Below, in pieces: positions 40,741 through 50,491 of a stretch of DNA of 64,000 nucleotides. Source of the DNA: Fusobacterium mortiferum ATCC 9817 (GTDB lineage: Bacteria > Fusobacteriota > Fusobacteriia > Fusobacteriales > Fusobacteriaceae); contig NZ_GL987988.1 of the NCBI RefSeq assembly GCF_000158195.2, positions 609,632-673,631 of the forward strand, in the 5' to 3' direction. The notes under the pieces were generated by a model. It was not told the DNA's origin. It saw only the letters and a program-made list of their open reading frames with translations, and made no database searches. Positions within the stretch are counted from its first letter, which is position 1. Each line of letters opens with the position of its first letter. The translations under genes were made by a program, and so were the position numbers.

Positions 40741-42372
40741 ATGACTTTATTTAATTTATTTCTTTATCTATTGGCATTTATCTTATTGATAATACCAGTT
40801 GGTAAACATCTTGCAAAAATAATTATGTATGAGAAAACTATAGGAGAAAAAATTTTCTCGGTAATTGAAGCTCCTATTTTCAAACCAATAAAATGTACTT
40901 GTGAAAATATGAGTTTAAAAAATTATATTCTATCATTCTTAGTAGTTAACTTAGTAATGTACTGTTTAACCTATGGAATTTTAACTATGCAAGGGAATTC
41001 ACCTTCACTTGCTTTCAACACAGCAATAAGTTTTATTACTAATACAAATCTACAACACTACTCTGGTGAGTGGTTAAATGGAATAGCTTCAAGACTTGCT
41101 CTTATAAACTTAATGTTTACTTCAGCAGCAAGTGGTATGGCTATATGTATGGCAATTATTAGAGGAGTTATGGGAATTAGACTTGGTAATTTCTATGAGG
41201 ATATAGTAAAATCTGTAACTAGATTATTACTTCCAGCTTCTATCATAGTGGGTGTAGGACTTGTACTTTGTGGTTTACCTCAAACATTTGATACACAAAT
41301 AATAGTAAAAACTGTTGAAGACAAATATCAAGTTATACCCTTAGGACCAGCAGCAGCTTGGGAAGCAATCAAACACTTAGGAACTAATGGAGGAGGTCTT
41401 TTTTCATCAAACTCTACACACCCCTTTGAAAATATTTCATTATGGTCTAACTATATAGAGATGATGTCTATGATGATTTTCCCTGGAGCTACAACTGTTG
41501 CTTTTGGTATAGTTGCTAAGAATAAAAAACAAGGTTGGTATGTATTCTTATCAATATTTGTATTATTCTTAATCTCTTTCTTTATGATATATTACTTTGA
41601 ACAGCAAGGTGCTCCTATATTTAAAGAGTTTGGAATTACAGGAATGAATATGGAAGGGAAAGAGGTAAGATTTGGACTAATAGCTTCTGCACTTTTCACT
41701 GATATAACTACTTCGTTTACAACAGGAAGTGTAAATAATATGCATGACTCGCTTACTCCAATAGCTGGAATGATGCCATTATGGAATATGATGCTTAACT
41801 GCATCTTTGGAGGTAAGGGAGTAGGATTTATGAATGTAATCATGTATATGATTTTAGGAGTATTCTTATGTGGGTTAATGGTTGGAAGAACTCCAGAGTT
41901 CTTTGGAAAAAAATTAGAAGCAAGAGAGATGCAAATTATTACTTTTTTAATTCTAGTACACCCAATTATTATACTTGTACCAAGTGCTATCTCATTAGTT
42001 ACTGAGTTAGGATATGGAGGACTATCAAATCCTGGATTCCATGGAATATCACAAGTATTATATGAATATACTTCAAGTGCTGCTAACAATGGTTCTGGAT
42101 TTGAAGGATTAGGAGATTCTACTACATTCTGGAATATCACAACAGGTATAGTAATGTTTTTAGGAAGATATATCAGTATGGTATTAATGATTGTAGTTGG
42201 ATATTCATTATACAAGAAAAAATCTGTACCTGTTACAGAAACTACATTTAGAACTGATAACTTAACATTTTCATTTATCTTATTCTTTATAATATTAATA
42301 ATAGGTGCTCTTACATTCCTACCTGCTTTAGCACTAGGACCTATTGCAGAACATTTGAGCATTTGGAGGTAA
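40741..42372 (+). CDS. kdpA: KdpA, potassium-translocating subunit
   Basis: The 543-residue membrane protein is the K+ channel-like subunit of the Kdp ATPase. Selectivity-loop regions are visible in [58 protein letters not shown] and [19 protein letters not shown]. Length is normal for the family and the frame is intact. It precedes kdpB by seven bases. Confidence 0.96.
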   Translation: MTLFNLFLYLLAFILLIIPVGKHLAKIIMYEKTIGEKIFSVIEAPIFKPIKCTCENMSLKNYILSFLVVNLVMYCLTYGILTMQGNSPSLAFNTAISFITNTNLQHYSGEWLNGIASRLALINLMFTSAASGMAICMAIIRGVMGIRLGNFYEDIVKSVTRLLLPASIIVGVGLVLCGLPQTFDTQIIVKTVEDKYQVIPLGPAAAWEAIKHLGTNGGGLFSSNSTHPFENISLWSNYIEMMSMMIFPGATTVAFGIVAKNKKQGWYVFLSIFVLFLISFFMIYYFEQQGAPIFKEFGITGMNMEGKEVRFGLIASALFTDITTSFTTGSVNNMHDSLTPIAGMMPLWNMMLNCIFGGKGVGFMNVIMYMILGVFLCGLMVGRTPEFFGKKLEAREMQIITFLILVHPIIILVPSAISLVTELGYGGLSNPGFHGISQVLYEYTSSAANNGSGFEGLGDSTTFWNITTGIVMFLGRYISMVLMIVVGYSLYKKKSVPVTETTFRTDNLTFSFILFFIILIIGALTFLPALALGPIAEHLSIWR

Positions 42373-42379
42373 TTCAATT

Positions 42380-44433
42380 ATGAGTAAACATAAAGTAAAA
42401 GGTATAGATAGTGCCATTTTACATCAAGCATTTATAGATTCTTTTAAAAAATTAAATCCAAAGATACTTATTAAAAATCCAGTTATCTTTGTAGTTGAAA
42501 TAGGATTCTTTTTAACACTTTTATTAACTATTCATCCAGCTATTTTTAGCGAGGCTGAAACGAATTTAAGAGTGTTTAATGCTATTATTTGTTTTATTTT
42601 ATTTGTTACAGTATTATTTGCTAACTTTGCTGAGGCAATAGCTGAAGGAAGAGGAAAGGCTCAAGCTGATAGTTTAAAAAAGACTAGAAAAAATACAGTA
42701 GCTAATCTTTTAAAAGCTGATGGAACTACCACACAAGTAGACGCTGGTTCTCTTAAAAAGGGAGATATAGTTATAGTTAATACTGGAGAATTAATTCCTA
42801 GCGATGGTGTGGTAATTGAGGGGATTGCTTCTGTTGATGAGTCAGCAATCACAGGGGAGTCTGCTCCTGTTGTTAAAGAAGCAGGAGGAGATTTTTCTTC
42901 AGTAACAGGTGGTACTCGTGTAGTAAGTGATAAAATTAAAGTTAAAATTTCTGTATCTGCTGGAGAGTCATTCTTAGATAAGATGATTAACTTAGTAGAA
43001 GGTGCTGAAAGAAAGAAAACTCCTAATGAGATAGCTCTTAATACAGTACTTGTTGGACTTACATTGATATTCTTAGTTGTTATTGTTACTTTATTCCCTA
43101 TGGGACTTTATGTAGGAGTACAACTTCCATTATCAACTCTTATAGCTTTACTTGTATGTTTAATTCCTACTACAATTGGTGGATTACTTTCAGCAATAGG
43201 TATAGCTGGTATGGATAGAGTTAATAAATTTAATGTTATTGCTATGTCAGGTAAAGCTGTTGAAACTTGTGGAGATATAAATACAATTATTTTAGACAAA
43301 ACAGGAACTATTACATTTGGTAATAGACTTGCAAGTGAATTTATTCCTGTTGAGGGAGTAAGCAAAAAAGATATTATTGAATACTCTGTTATCTCTTCAT
43401 TAAAAGATTTAACTCCAGAGGGACGTTCAATTGTAGAGTTAGGAAAAAAATTTGAATGTATTTTAGATGAGAAAGATTATGAAAAAGCTGAATTTTTAGA
43501 GTTTTCTGCTCAAACAAAAACAAGTGGAATTAATTTAACTGATGGTAGAAAAGTTAGAAAGGGTTCTGGTTCATCTATTAAGAAATTTGTAGAGGAACAA
43601 AATGGAACTGTGCCAAAAGACTTAGATGAGATTGTAGATAGAGTATCAAGACTTGGAGGAACTCCATTAGTACTTGCAGTGAACAATAAAGTTCTTGGGG
43701 TAATCTACTTAAAAGATACTGTAAAACCTGGTTTAAAAGAAAGATTTGATAACATTAGAAAAATGGGAATCAAAACTATCATGTGTACTGGAGATAACCC
43801 ACTTACAGCTGAAACTATTGCTAGAGAAGCTGGTATAGATGAGTTTGTAGCAGAATGTACTCCTGAACAAAAATAGAAGTTATCAAAAGAGAGCAAGCTC
43901 AAGGTAAATTAATAGCTATGACAGGGGACGGAACAAATGACGCACCTGCACTAGCTCAAGCTGATGTTGGTATTGCAATGAATAGTGGTACAACAGCAGC
44001 TAAAGAGGCAGCTAATATGGTCGACTTAGATTCTGACCCTACTAAAATATTAGAAGTTGTAGAGATTGGAAAACAGTTATTAATAACTCGTGGAGCTTTA
44101 ACTACATTTAGTATAGCAAACGATGTAGCTAAATACTTTGCTATTATTCCAGCTATGTTTATAGTTGCTATTCCTCAAATGGAAATTTTAAATATTATGA
44201 AACTTTCATCACCTGTAAGTGCTATTGTTTCAGCTCTTATATTTAACGCAATTATAATCCCATTACTTGTACCAATTGCTTTAAGAGGTGTATCTTATAA
44301 ACCAATGAAAATTGAGATTATGTTACTTAAAAACTTAGCTATCTATGGAGTTGGAGGAATTTTAGCTCCATTCGTAGGAATTAAATTAATAGATATGATT
44401 ATTACTCCAATGCTAAGAGCTTTAGGAATGTAA
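42380..44433 (+). pseudogene. kdpB: KdpB, ATPase subunit, split by a one-base frameshift
   Basis: The first frame (42380-43876) gives 498 residues with TGES at 158-161 and the phosphorylated Asp306 in DKTGT, and stops at AECTPEQK. The second frame resumes immediately with [20 protein letters not shown] and runs to 44433. Adding one A to the five-A run at about 43869-43874 would restore a 684-residue protein of normal length. The cut lies in the ATPase hinge before GDGTNDAP, so the truncated protein would be inactive. A sequencing error, a phase-variable run or slippage by the ribosome are all possible. Confidence 0.85.
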
Positions 44434-44451
44434 TAATAGGAGGATATATAA

Positions 44452-45033
44452 ATGGAAAGTAAATCTGAGATTTTGAAAAAAAGTGTATATATAACAATTG
44501 CACTATTTATATTAGCAATAGGTTATACTTGTGCAATAAATGGTTTTGCTCAAATATTTTTCAATCATAGTGCTAATGGAAGTATCATTATAAAAGATGG
44601 ACAAGCAATAGGAAGTAAACATATAGGACAGATTTTTACCGATGCTAAGTACTTCCATGGAAGGCCATCAGCATATAACTACAACACTTATACCACAGAG
44701 GAGGAAGCTCAAGTGCTCCCAGCATCTGGAGGTACTAATTTAGGACTTAGCAATCCTACTTATACAGAGAATATAAAAGCTAATATAGAGAAATTATTAG
44801 TTGAAAATCCTGGATTAAAAGTTGAGGATATTCCTGTTGAAATGCTTACAGCTTCTGGTTCTGGACTTGACCCACATATCACAATACAAGGGGCAATGAT
44901 ACAAGTTGACAGAGTAGCTAAAGAAAATGGAATTGCTAAAGATGAAGTAGTAACTTTAATAAATAAAATAGCTCATAAAGGCATTGTTAATGTGTTAGAA
45001 CTTAACTTAGCTTTAGAAGAATTAGCTAAATAA
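44452..45033 (+). CDS. kdpC: KdpC, accessory subunit of the Kdp ATPase
   Basis: The 193-residue protein has one N-terminal membrane helix (VYITIALFILAIGYTCAING) and the KdpC periplasmic domain: AIGSKHIGQIFTDAKYFHGR, RPSAYNYNT, and ASGSGLDPHITIQGAMIQVD with the conserved S-G-S-G-L-D-P-H-I. It links KdpA and KdpB. GGAGGATATATAA precedes its ATG, and a terminator follows. Confidence 0.95.
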   Translation: MESKSEILKKSVYITIALFILAIGYTCAINGFAQIFFNHSANGSIIIKDGQAIGSKHIGQIFTDAKYFHGRPSAYNYNTYTTEEEAQVLPASGGTNLGLSNPTYTENIKANIEKLLVENPGLKVEDIPVEMLTASGSGLDPHITIQGAMIQVDRVAKENGIAKDEVVTLINKIAHKGIVNVLELNLALEELAK

Positions 45034-45072
45034 GTCACTACATATAAATTTATTTCATAAGTCAAAACTCTG

Positions 45073-45104
45073 AAAAAGCAACTAATATATTGGTTGCTTT
45101 TTCA
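45073..45104 (+). terminator. Terminator of the kdp operon
   Basis: AAAAAGCAAC pairs with GTTGCTTTTT around TAATATATTG, followed by TT-rich sequence, 40 bases after the kdpC stop. Confidence 0.85.
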
Positions 45105-45335
45105 TTTGATTTTTACTTTCAAAGATATTACAAATTCATTTAACTAGCAATTATAAAGATAAGAAAAATACTTAATTTATAAATACTCAGATAATATATC
45201 TTTTAATTTAAAACTAAATATTTCTCTCTTTAAAACTGAAGAGCTAACTATGATTACTGAATTTAAAATAACAGTAAATTGCTTAAAGCATAGCTATAAA
45301 TAATTAATAAAATATTTAAATGATGATAAATATAG
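45105..45335. other. Intergenic region downstream of kdp
   Basis: No gene, promoter or conserved RNA was seen. It is very AT-rich, with short broken frames only, and may hold more of the decayed element found just after it. Confidence 0.4.
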
Positions 45336-45485
45336 TCCCTTAATGAAAGTTATTTGCTAAATACTCCTGATAGTTATCCTGTTCATTTAAGAATTCCTTT
45401 AAAAGAATATTTTAATTTTGATTTATATGTTAGTAAAGAAGAGTTTTTTAAAAACAATACTCCAGTTTTAACTAATAAATGGTAA
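45336..45485 (+). pseudogene. Protein fragment, 49 codons, no start
   Basis: Between a TAG and a TAA is an open stretch encoding SLNESYLLNTPDSYPVHLRI then PLKEYFNFDLYVSKEEFF and KNNTPVLTNKW. It has protein-like composition but no start codon, and no family is recognised. It is probably the C-terminal end of a lost gene. Confidence 0.35.
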
Positions 45486-45518
45486 AAAAGTATTAGGAGA
45501 GTTTATCTCTCCCAGTAA

Positions 45519-45872
45519 TTATTTATTATTTGATACACTATTGAGCAAGTTCATCATACTAATATTAGCATTAGGATAAACATGTAAATAGGTATTTAGA
45601 GCAGTTTCTACTTTTTCATGACCAAGTCTTTACTTATAACAATTGGATTTATTCCTAAATGTATTAGTAAGATTACATGATTATGTTTTAGATTATGTAA
45701 TCTTATCTTTTCAATATTTTCAGCTTTAGTTATTCTCTTCATTTCATGTTCAAATAAATGTTTAGTATATGGAAATAATCTATCTTGTGGTTGAAGTTGA
45801 TAAAGTTTATTAATGTATTCTCTTGATAATCCAAAGACCTGTGAGAGGTAAAAAATTCTTGTAGTAATAGAA
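45519..45872 (-). pseudogene. Decayed tyrosine integrase, C-terminal part
   Basis: Read on the minus strand: IFYLSQVFGLSREYINKLY, then DRLFPYTKHLFEHEMKRI, KIRLHNLKHNHVILLIHLGI and, after a one-base frameshift near 45,625, GHEKVETALNTYLHVYPNAN. This matches residues about 240-350 of the active integrase at 21,738 (RLFPYTKHLFE is identical), including His box and Tyr, but the Arg of H-x-x-R is Lys and the N-terminal half is gone. A hairpin (GGAGAG, CTCTCC) lies beside it at 45496-45512. It marks an old phage or island. Confidence 0.8.
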
Positions 45873-45957
45873 TAGTAATAAAAATTTAAAATCTAAAAAA
45901 GACTATACCCAAAATTTTAATCTATAGAGGATGTATTTTTTATATCTAAATATTTAA

Positions 45958-45992
45958 TAAAAATAAAATAGCCAAATTTATTGGCTATTTTA
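45958..45992 (-). terminator. Terminator after the 63-aa gene
   Basis: On the minus strand AAAATAGCCAA pairs with TTGGCTATTTT, followed by TATTTTT, eight bases past the stop of the gene at 46000. Confidence 0.75.
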
Positions 45993-45999
45993 CTAAGAG

Positions 46000-46191
46000 T
46001 TATTTTTCTATTTTTTTAAATTTTAGATTTTTTTCAATTAAAGCAAATACAGCTTCATGAGTTAAATTTTTTTGTCCTTTTAATGTTTCAAGGTACTCTT
46101 TTACAGCTTCATGCTCTTTTTTATGATATTTATTTATTATATAATGTACATCAGCTTCTTGGTTAAAATTTACATATTTATGTTCTTTCAT
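46000..46191 (-). CDS. Small conserved-looking protein downstream of Hsp20, 63 aa
   Basis: The product MKEHKYVNFNQEADVHYIIN continues KYHKKEHEAVKEYLETLKGQ and KNLTHEAVFALIEKNLKFKK. It is charged and helical with several His, and no family is recognised. It follows the hsp20 gene by about 50 bases on the same strand and has its own terminator after it, so it may be heat-induced along with hsp20. Confidence 0.6.
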   Translation of the reverse strand: MKEHKYVNFNQEADVHYIINKYHKKEHEAVKEYLETLKGQKNLTHEAVFALIEKNLKFKKIEK

Positions 46192-46244
46192 TTAAAGTCA
46201 ACTCCTATTTTTACTAAAACTTTTATTCTATTTTTTAATATTTA

Positions 46245-46673
46245 TTATCCTTCTATTTGAATATATTTTTTTTCTTCTGCTAATTCTTTAGCTTCTTTTT
46301 TAAGAACTTCTAATTTAAGTAGTCCGTTTTCAAATTTTCCTTTAATATCTTCTTGAGTAATATTATCTCCAATATAGAAGCTTCTAGTAAATTGACCAGT
46401 ATATCTTTCTTTTCTTATATATTTACCTTCTTTATCTTTTTCATCTTTATTTTCATTGTGTGCAGCTGTGACAATTAAGTAACCATTATTGATTTCAGCT
46501 TTAATATCTTCTTTATTAAAACCTGGAAGTTCAATTTCAAGAAGATAATTATCTTTAAGTTCTTTTATATCAGTTTTTCCAAAAGAACTTTGTTTTTTTA
46601 AATTATCTCCAAAAAAATCATCTTCAAAAACATCATCAATAAATCCTTTTCTAAAAATACTAGGCATTAACAT
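46245..46673 (-). CDS. Hsp20 small heat-shock protein
   Basis: The 142-residue protein has the alpha-crystallin domain (about 38-130): SFGKTDIKELKDNYLLEIEL, the P-G-F-x-K-E-D-I motif in LPGFNKEDIKAEI, and FENGLLKLEVLKKEAKE with the consensus G-L-L-x-L-x-V. It holds unfolding proteins. The ATG at 46673 lies nine bases after AAGGAG; an ATG at 46682 is too close. It is preceded by a promoter overlapped by a CIRCE-like operator. Confidence 0.93.
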   Translation of the reverse strand: MLMPSIFRKGFIDDVFEDDFFGDNLKKQSSFGKTDIKELKDNYLLEIELPGFNKEDIKAEINNGYLIVTAAHNENKDEKDKEGKYIRKERYTGQFTRSFYIGDNITQEDIKGKFENGLLKLEVLKKEAKELAEEKKYIQIEG

Positions 46674-46758
46674 ATATACCATCTCCTTAATAAATATTAT
46701 TTAAAATTTTTCAATTTTGATTATATGTTTTTAATACCTTCTCTTCATTTACAAATTA

Positions 46759-46787
46759 ATTATACTCTTTTTTATTAGCAAAGTCAA
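46759..46787 (-). promoter_or_regulatory. hsp20 promoter
   Basis: On the minus strand TTGACT (46782-46787) and a perfect TATAAT (46759-46764) are spaced by 17 bases. The -35 lies inside the CIRCE-like dyad. Confidence 0.75.
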
Positions 46788-46801
46788 TAGATGAGTGCTA
46801 A
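46775..46801 (-). promoter_or_regulatory. CIRCE-like HrcA operator, one arm degenerate
   Basis: The minus strand reads TTAGCACTC, nine bases, CTTTGCTAA. The left arm is perfect CIRCE and the spacing is exact; the right arm differs from GAGTGCTAA in its first three bases. It suggests heat control through HrcA. Confidence 0.75.
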
Positions 46802-46821
46802 AAATTTTAAAAATTTATTTA

Positions 46822-46860
46822 AGAATAAAAAACTCCCTTTTTAATTTAAAAGGGAGTTTT
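46822..46860 (-). terminator. Terminator after the ThrE-type operon
   Basis: A 13-base stem (AAAACTCCCTTTT with AAAAGGGAGTTTT) with an A run on the plus strand, giving a T run on the minus strand, follows the stop at 46873. Confidence 0.8.
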
Positions 46861-46872
46861 ATCTCTAAAAGA

Positions 46873-47361
46873 CTAAAATCTATGAAAATTTTTTTTTCGT
46901 ATTTTAATTTTCTTTTTAATATTTTGATAACGTCTAAATTTATAATAAATTTGAGAAAAAGTTGATACCATAACTATTCCTAAAGTAATAGCTATAGTTA
47001 CAAGTAGTGTATCAATTCCTCTTTGAGTAGCTTCAGGAATTTTATTTTCAACAAAATATGACATAGTAAAATATATTCCACTTCCAGGAACAAGGGGAAT
47101 AAGACTAGCTATTAATGTTGAAGTAACAGGAGTTTTTAATACTCTTGCCATTATCTCAGAGTATATAGTTATTCCAATAGAAGATAAGAAAAAAGCTCCA
47201 GGTTCAGAAGTACCATTTGCTTTAAAGAAAATAAATATAACCCAACCAATAACTCCACCAATACTAGCTGCTATTAATTTTTTCCCTTTTAAGTTAAAAA
47301 GTATTCCAAAAGCAAATGTACTTCCAGCAGAGGCTAATATTTCAATAAAAGTTCTATTCAT
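46873..47361 (-). CDS. Threonine/serine exporter, small subunit (ThrE C-terminal, YjjB-like)
   Basis: The 162-residue protein has four to five membrane helices and the DUF3815/YjjB pattern: ILASAGSTFAFGILFNLKGK, IGGVIGWVIFIFF, TPVTSTLIASLIPLVPGSGI (the conserved L-V-P-G-x-x-x-Y) and a basic C-terminus. It pairs with the DUF1212 protein upstream, whose stop overlaps its start, to form a split ThrE-type exporter of amino or organic acids. Confidence 0.85.
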   Translation of the reverse strand: MNRTFIEILASAGSTFAFGILFNLKGKKLIAASIGGVIGWVIFIFFKANGTSEPGAFFLSSIGITIYSEIMARVLKTPVTSTLIASLIPLVPGSGIYFTMSYFVENKIPEATQRGIDTLLVTIAITLGIVMVSTFSQIYYKFRRYQNIKKKIKIRKKNFHRF

Positions 47362-48119
47362 TATACACCTCCGAATTTTAAAATAATAAATAGAGCAATT
47401 CCTGTTCCAGATGCAAGAGCAGCTCCTATTAGAAAAGCTTCAGCAGCTCTAGATAAACCTGATAATAAATCTCCAGCAACTAAATCCCTAACAGCATTGG
47501 TAAGGGCTATTCCAGGAACTAGAAGCATAATAGTACCTATTGTAGAATAGGAAACAGTATTAGTAAAACCTATCTTAAAGCTTATATAAGATGATAATGT
47601 ACAAATAAATCCACCTAATATATTAATAAAAAAGTTATTAGCTTGTAGCTTGTTAGCAAGATTAGATATTACAAAAATGATTCCTCCACCAATAGAAGCA
47701 CTGAGAGCATCATGTAAATTTCCACCACCCAAAAGAGCAAAGAAAAAAGCACCTCCACAGTAAGCAGAGAAATATATAGAATTTTTATAAGGGACTTCAT
47801 GCTCTATACAGTGTAATTTCTCACTAAATTCTTCAAAGGTATATTTTTTTATATCTCTAACAAGTTGATTTATAGAGTGTATTTTATTTAAATTTGTAGT
47901 TCTCGATTGGACTCTTTCAACAGAGCAGAAAATCTTACCTTGGTAATTTCTAACAGAGGTAATGATGCAAGTAATAGATACAAAACATTGAGCATTAAGA
48001 CCGTAATGTTTGCATATTCTAGAGATAATATCCTCAACTCTATAAGTCTCAGCCCCGCTTTGTAAGGCAATTTTACCAGTTAAATTAGCTAATGTTAAAA
48101 TCTTGTTTTCATTTTCCAT
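47361..48119 (-). CDS. Threonine/serine exporter, large subunit (ThrE N-terminal, YjjP-like)
   Basis: The 252-residue protein has the DUF1212 domain: a soluble part with LTGKIALQSGAETYRVEDII and a YGLNAQCFVSITCI segment, then membrane helices (FSAYCGGAFFFALLGGG and the MLLVPGIALTNAVRDLVAGD motif). Together with the next gene it forms a two-part transporter that may export threonine, serine or succinate. Confidence 0.88.
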   Translation of the reverse strand: MENENKILTLANLTGKIALQSGAETYRVEDIISRICKHYGLNAQCFVSITCIITSVRNYQGKIFCSVERVQSRTTNLNKIHSINQLVRDIKKYTFEEFSEKLHCIEHEVPYKNSIYFSAYCGGAFFFALLGGGNLHDALSASIGGGIIFVISNLANKLQANNFFINILGGFICTLSSYISFKIGFTNTVSYSTIGTIMLLVPGIALTNAVRDLVAGDLLSGLSRAAEAFLIGAALASGTGIALFIILKFGGV

Positions 48120-48142
48120 GTTTCCCCCAAAATTAAAATAGT

Positions 48143-48880
48143 TTATTTAAACATTTCTAAAACTACTTTTGAATAATTACCATCATCATCATGAGCAATG
48201 AGAGGAGATAATACTCTAAGTCCAGAGTTTCCATTTTTAACTCCTTCTATTAAGAGGATTTTTCCTTCTTTTTCTAGTTTTGTATAGCAAAATTGAATTC
48301 TTTTAGGTTCAAGAGAGTATTTTTTCATAGTTTCAATAATATCGATAAGCCTATCAACTCTATGAACCATAACAAAATATCCTTTATCCTTTAAAAGATT
48401 AGATGCTGTTTCTATTAAAGAGTTTAAGTTTATAGAGATTTCATGTCTGGCTAATGAAAGTTGATCTAAATCATTTAATTGTTTTTCTTCTCCATGAAAC
48501 CTAAAAAAAGGTGGGTTAGTTACAACTAAATCAAAATATCCCTTTCTAAAATATTTATTCCAATTTTTCATATCGTCATTAATTATTTCTATTTGTTCTT
48601 GTAAATTATTTAATTCAATATTTCTTTTAGCTAAAGCACTAGATATACTCTGTATCTCTATCCCAGTAATTTTAGCTTTAGTTTTTTTAGAGAGAAAGAG
48701 TGGAATAACTCCATTACCAGTTCCTAAATCTATGATATTCTTTGTTGTTCTTGTTATTGTTGCAAACTCTGAAACAAGAAGAGAATCAATAGAAAAAGAA
48801 AAATGATCAGCTCTTTGTATAATTTTCATATCTTTTTGTAAAAGATTTATAATAGTTTCAAATTGTTTTCCATCATTCAT
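48143..48880 (-). CDS. trmN6: tRNA1(Val) A37 N6-methyltransferase family (TrmN6/YfiC)
   Basis: The 245-residue SAM-dependent methyltransferase has motif I in IIDLGTGNGVIPLFLSKK, motif II GIEIQ and the N6-adenine signature NPPF in LVVTNPPFFRF. The N-terminal KIIQRADHFSFSIDSLLVSE is typical of the YfiC/TrmN6 group, which methylates A37 of tRNA1-Val; related YabB-like proteins exist, so the tRNA target is inferred. GGAGGTATTTATTTT precedes its ATG. Confidence 0.82.
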   Translation of the reverse strand: MNDGKQFETIINLLQKDMKIIQRADHFSFSIDSLLVSEFATITRTTKNIIDLGTGNGVIPLFLSKKTKAKITGIEIQSISSALAKRNIELNNLQEQIEIINDDMKNWNKYFRKGYFDLVVTNPPFFRFHGEEKQLNDLDQLSLARHEISINLNSLIETASNLLKDKGYFVMVHRVDRLIDIIETMKKYSLEPKRIQFCYTKLEKEGKILLIEGVKNGNSGLRVLSPLIAHDDDGNYSKVVLEMFK

Positions 48881-48915
48881 AAAATAAATACCTCCTTAAA
48901 ATATTATATCAAATT

Positions 48916-48964
48916 TAAAAAAATAATAAAAGAGGCTACTACAACTAAAAGTTGTAATAGCCTT
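48916..48964 (-). terminator. Terminator after the GntP permease gene
   Basis: A 13-base stem with one mismatch (AGGCTACTACAAC with GTTGTAATAGCCT) is followed on the minus strand by TTTTATTATTTTTTT. Confidence 0.8.
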
Positions 48965-48990
48965 GAATAAGGTTATGTAATAGTTAAAAA

Positions 48991-50304
48991 TTATACAACT
49001 CCAATCATACCAAGAATAATAGTAACAACTAGTGCAATTATAGGGATTACACAAGTAACCATACCAATATCATTATATGAATCTTTATGAGTCATTTTAG
49101 TAACTGCTAGTAATGTTAACACTGCTCCACAATGTGGTAAAGAATCTAATCCTCCAGATGCTATAGTCGCTATTCTATGGAAGACTTCTATATTCATTCC
49201 GCTAGTAGCAGCTATTTGTATATATTGAGGAGCTAGAGCTTCAAGAGCTATTCCCATTCCTCCCGAAGATGAACCAGTTGCTCCAGCAAGTAAAGTTACT
49301 GCTAAAGCTTCTGAAATAAGTGGACTAGCTTTAAGACCTAAAAGTAAATCTGTTAATGTTTGGAACCCAGGGACTATTTTTACTACTCCACCGAATCCAA
49401 CAGCAGCAGCAGTATTTAAAATTGCAATAACAGCTCCATTTGCTCCATCATTAAGAGCTTTTGTAAAAAGATTAGATTTTTTTAAATTTAGAATAACAAC
49501 AGCAATATTACCACAAAGTAAAGATAAAATACTAGCTGGAGTAATAGCCATACCTATTTTACTTAAAATATATAAAGAGATTACTACTACTAAAAGAGGT
49601 AAAATTGAAAGATAAGCATTAGGTAATTCTATATTTTGCTCAACTATTTCTCCTTCAGGTTCCGTAAATGTTTCTCCATTTTTTATTAATTTATTTTGCT
49701 GCCAAATAAGATAGAAATATCCACATCCTAGCATGATTAATCCACCAACTATACCTAATATAGGTGCAGCATATGGAGTTGTGTTAAAATATCTTCCAGC
49801 AATGATATTATTTAATTGTGGACTTCCAGGAAAAGCTGTCATAGTAAAAGTAAATGCACCAAGAGCTATAGCTCCAGGGATTAATCTTCTTGGTAAATTA
49901 GCTTCTCTGAATAAAGAGATTGCAAGAGGATAGATAGCAAATACAACTACGAATAAACTAACTCCACCATAAGTTAAAACAGCACAACTTACTATAACTG
50001 ATAATAAAGCTCTTTTTGCTCCGATAAGTTTTACTAGAAGATGGGCAACAGCTTTAGCCGATCCAGTAACATCCATTAACTTTCCAAAAACTGCTCCTAA
50101 GAAAAACAGAGGAAACCAAGATTGTGTAAATGCAGCTAACGAACCCATATAGTTGATAATATATGAATCTAAAAGTTTATTTCCATCAAATCCAAAACCT
50201 AATAATGCAACAACTAGGGCTGAAACTGGAGCTACCCATATAATAGAGTATCCCCTATATGATAAAAAAACTAAAAGTATTAATCCAATTAGTATACCTA
50301 ACAT
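48991..50304 (-). CDS. GntP-family permease
   Basis: The 437-residue protein has about twelve membrane helices and the GntP features: an opening LGILIGLILLVFLSYRGYSI, the LGAVFGKLMDVTGSAKAVAH segment, VLTYGGVSLFVVVFAIYPLA and a final ATGSSSGGMGIALEA with TIASGGLDSLPHCGAVLTLL. The family takes up gluconate or hydroxy acids with H+. Next to a CoA-transferase and beta-oxidation genes a short-chain hydroxy acid such as 3-hydroxybutyrate is a fair guess. ATG 50304 is chosen by AAGGAGG spacing. Confidence 0.85.
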   Translation of the reverse strand: MLGILIGLILLVFLSYRGYSIIWVAPVSALVVALLGFGFDGNKLLDSYIINYMGSLAAFTQSWFPLFFLGAVFGKLMDVTGSAKAVAHLLVKLIGAKRALLSVIVSCAVLTYGGVSLFVVVFAIYPLAISLFREANLPRRLIPGAIALGAFTFTMTAFPGSPQLNNIIAGRYFNTTPYAAPILGIVGGLIMLGCGYFYLIWQQNKLIKNGETFTEPEGEIVEQNIELPNAYLSILPLLVVVISLYILSKIGMAITPASILSLLCGNIAVVILNLKKSNLFTKALNDGANGAVIAILNTAAAVGFGGVVKIVPGFQTLTDLLLGLKASPLISEALAVTLLAGATGSSSGGMGIALEALAPQYIQIAATSGMNIEVFHRIATIASGGLDSLPHCGAVLTLLAVTKMTHKDSYNDIGMVTCVIPIIALVVTIILGMIGVV

Positions 50305-50431
50305 CAATTAACCTCCTTAAGTATTAAAATTTTAAAAAAGAAAAGAAAAAAGTTCAAAATGCATTGACATCTTACAATAAAATTTTATTTCAAAAAGAGA
50401 TTAATGTAAAATATTAGTATTTCATAAAAAG

Positions 50432-50448
50432 TATGAAAAAAAGTCATA
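50432..50448. promoter_or_regulatory. TATGA-N7-TCATA box before the GntP permease
   Basis: The 17-base dyad TATGA-AAAAAAG-TCATA lies about 130 bases before the permease ATG. The same dyad and spacing is found at 51457. Candidate site for the LysR regulator between them. Confidence 0.5.
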
Positions 50449-50491
50449 TTATAGTTAAAAGTAGCAAGAATACTATCTTATTTAACTCATA

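Noticed and set aside
41592-42377. Minus-strand frame of 261 residues opposite kdpA
   Set aside because: It is the mirror of the well-supported kdpA and is explained by its codon bias.
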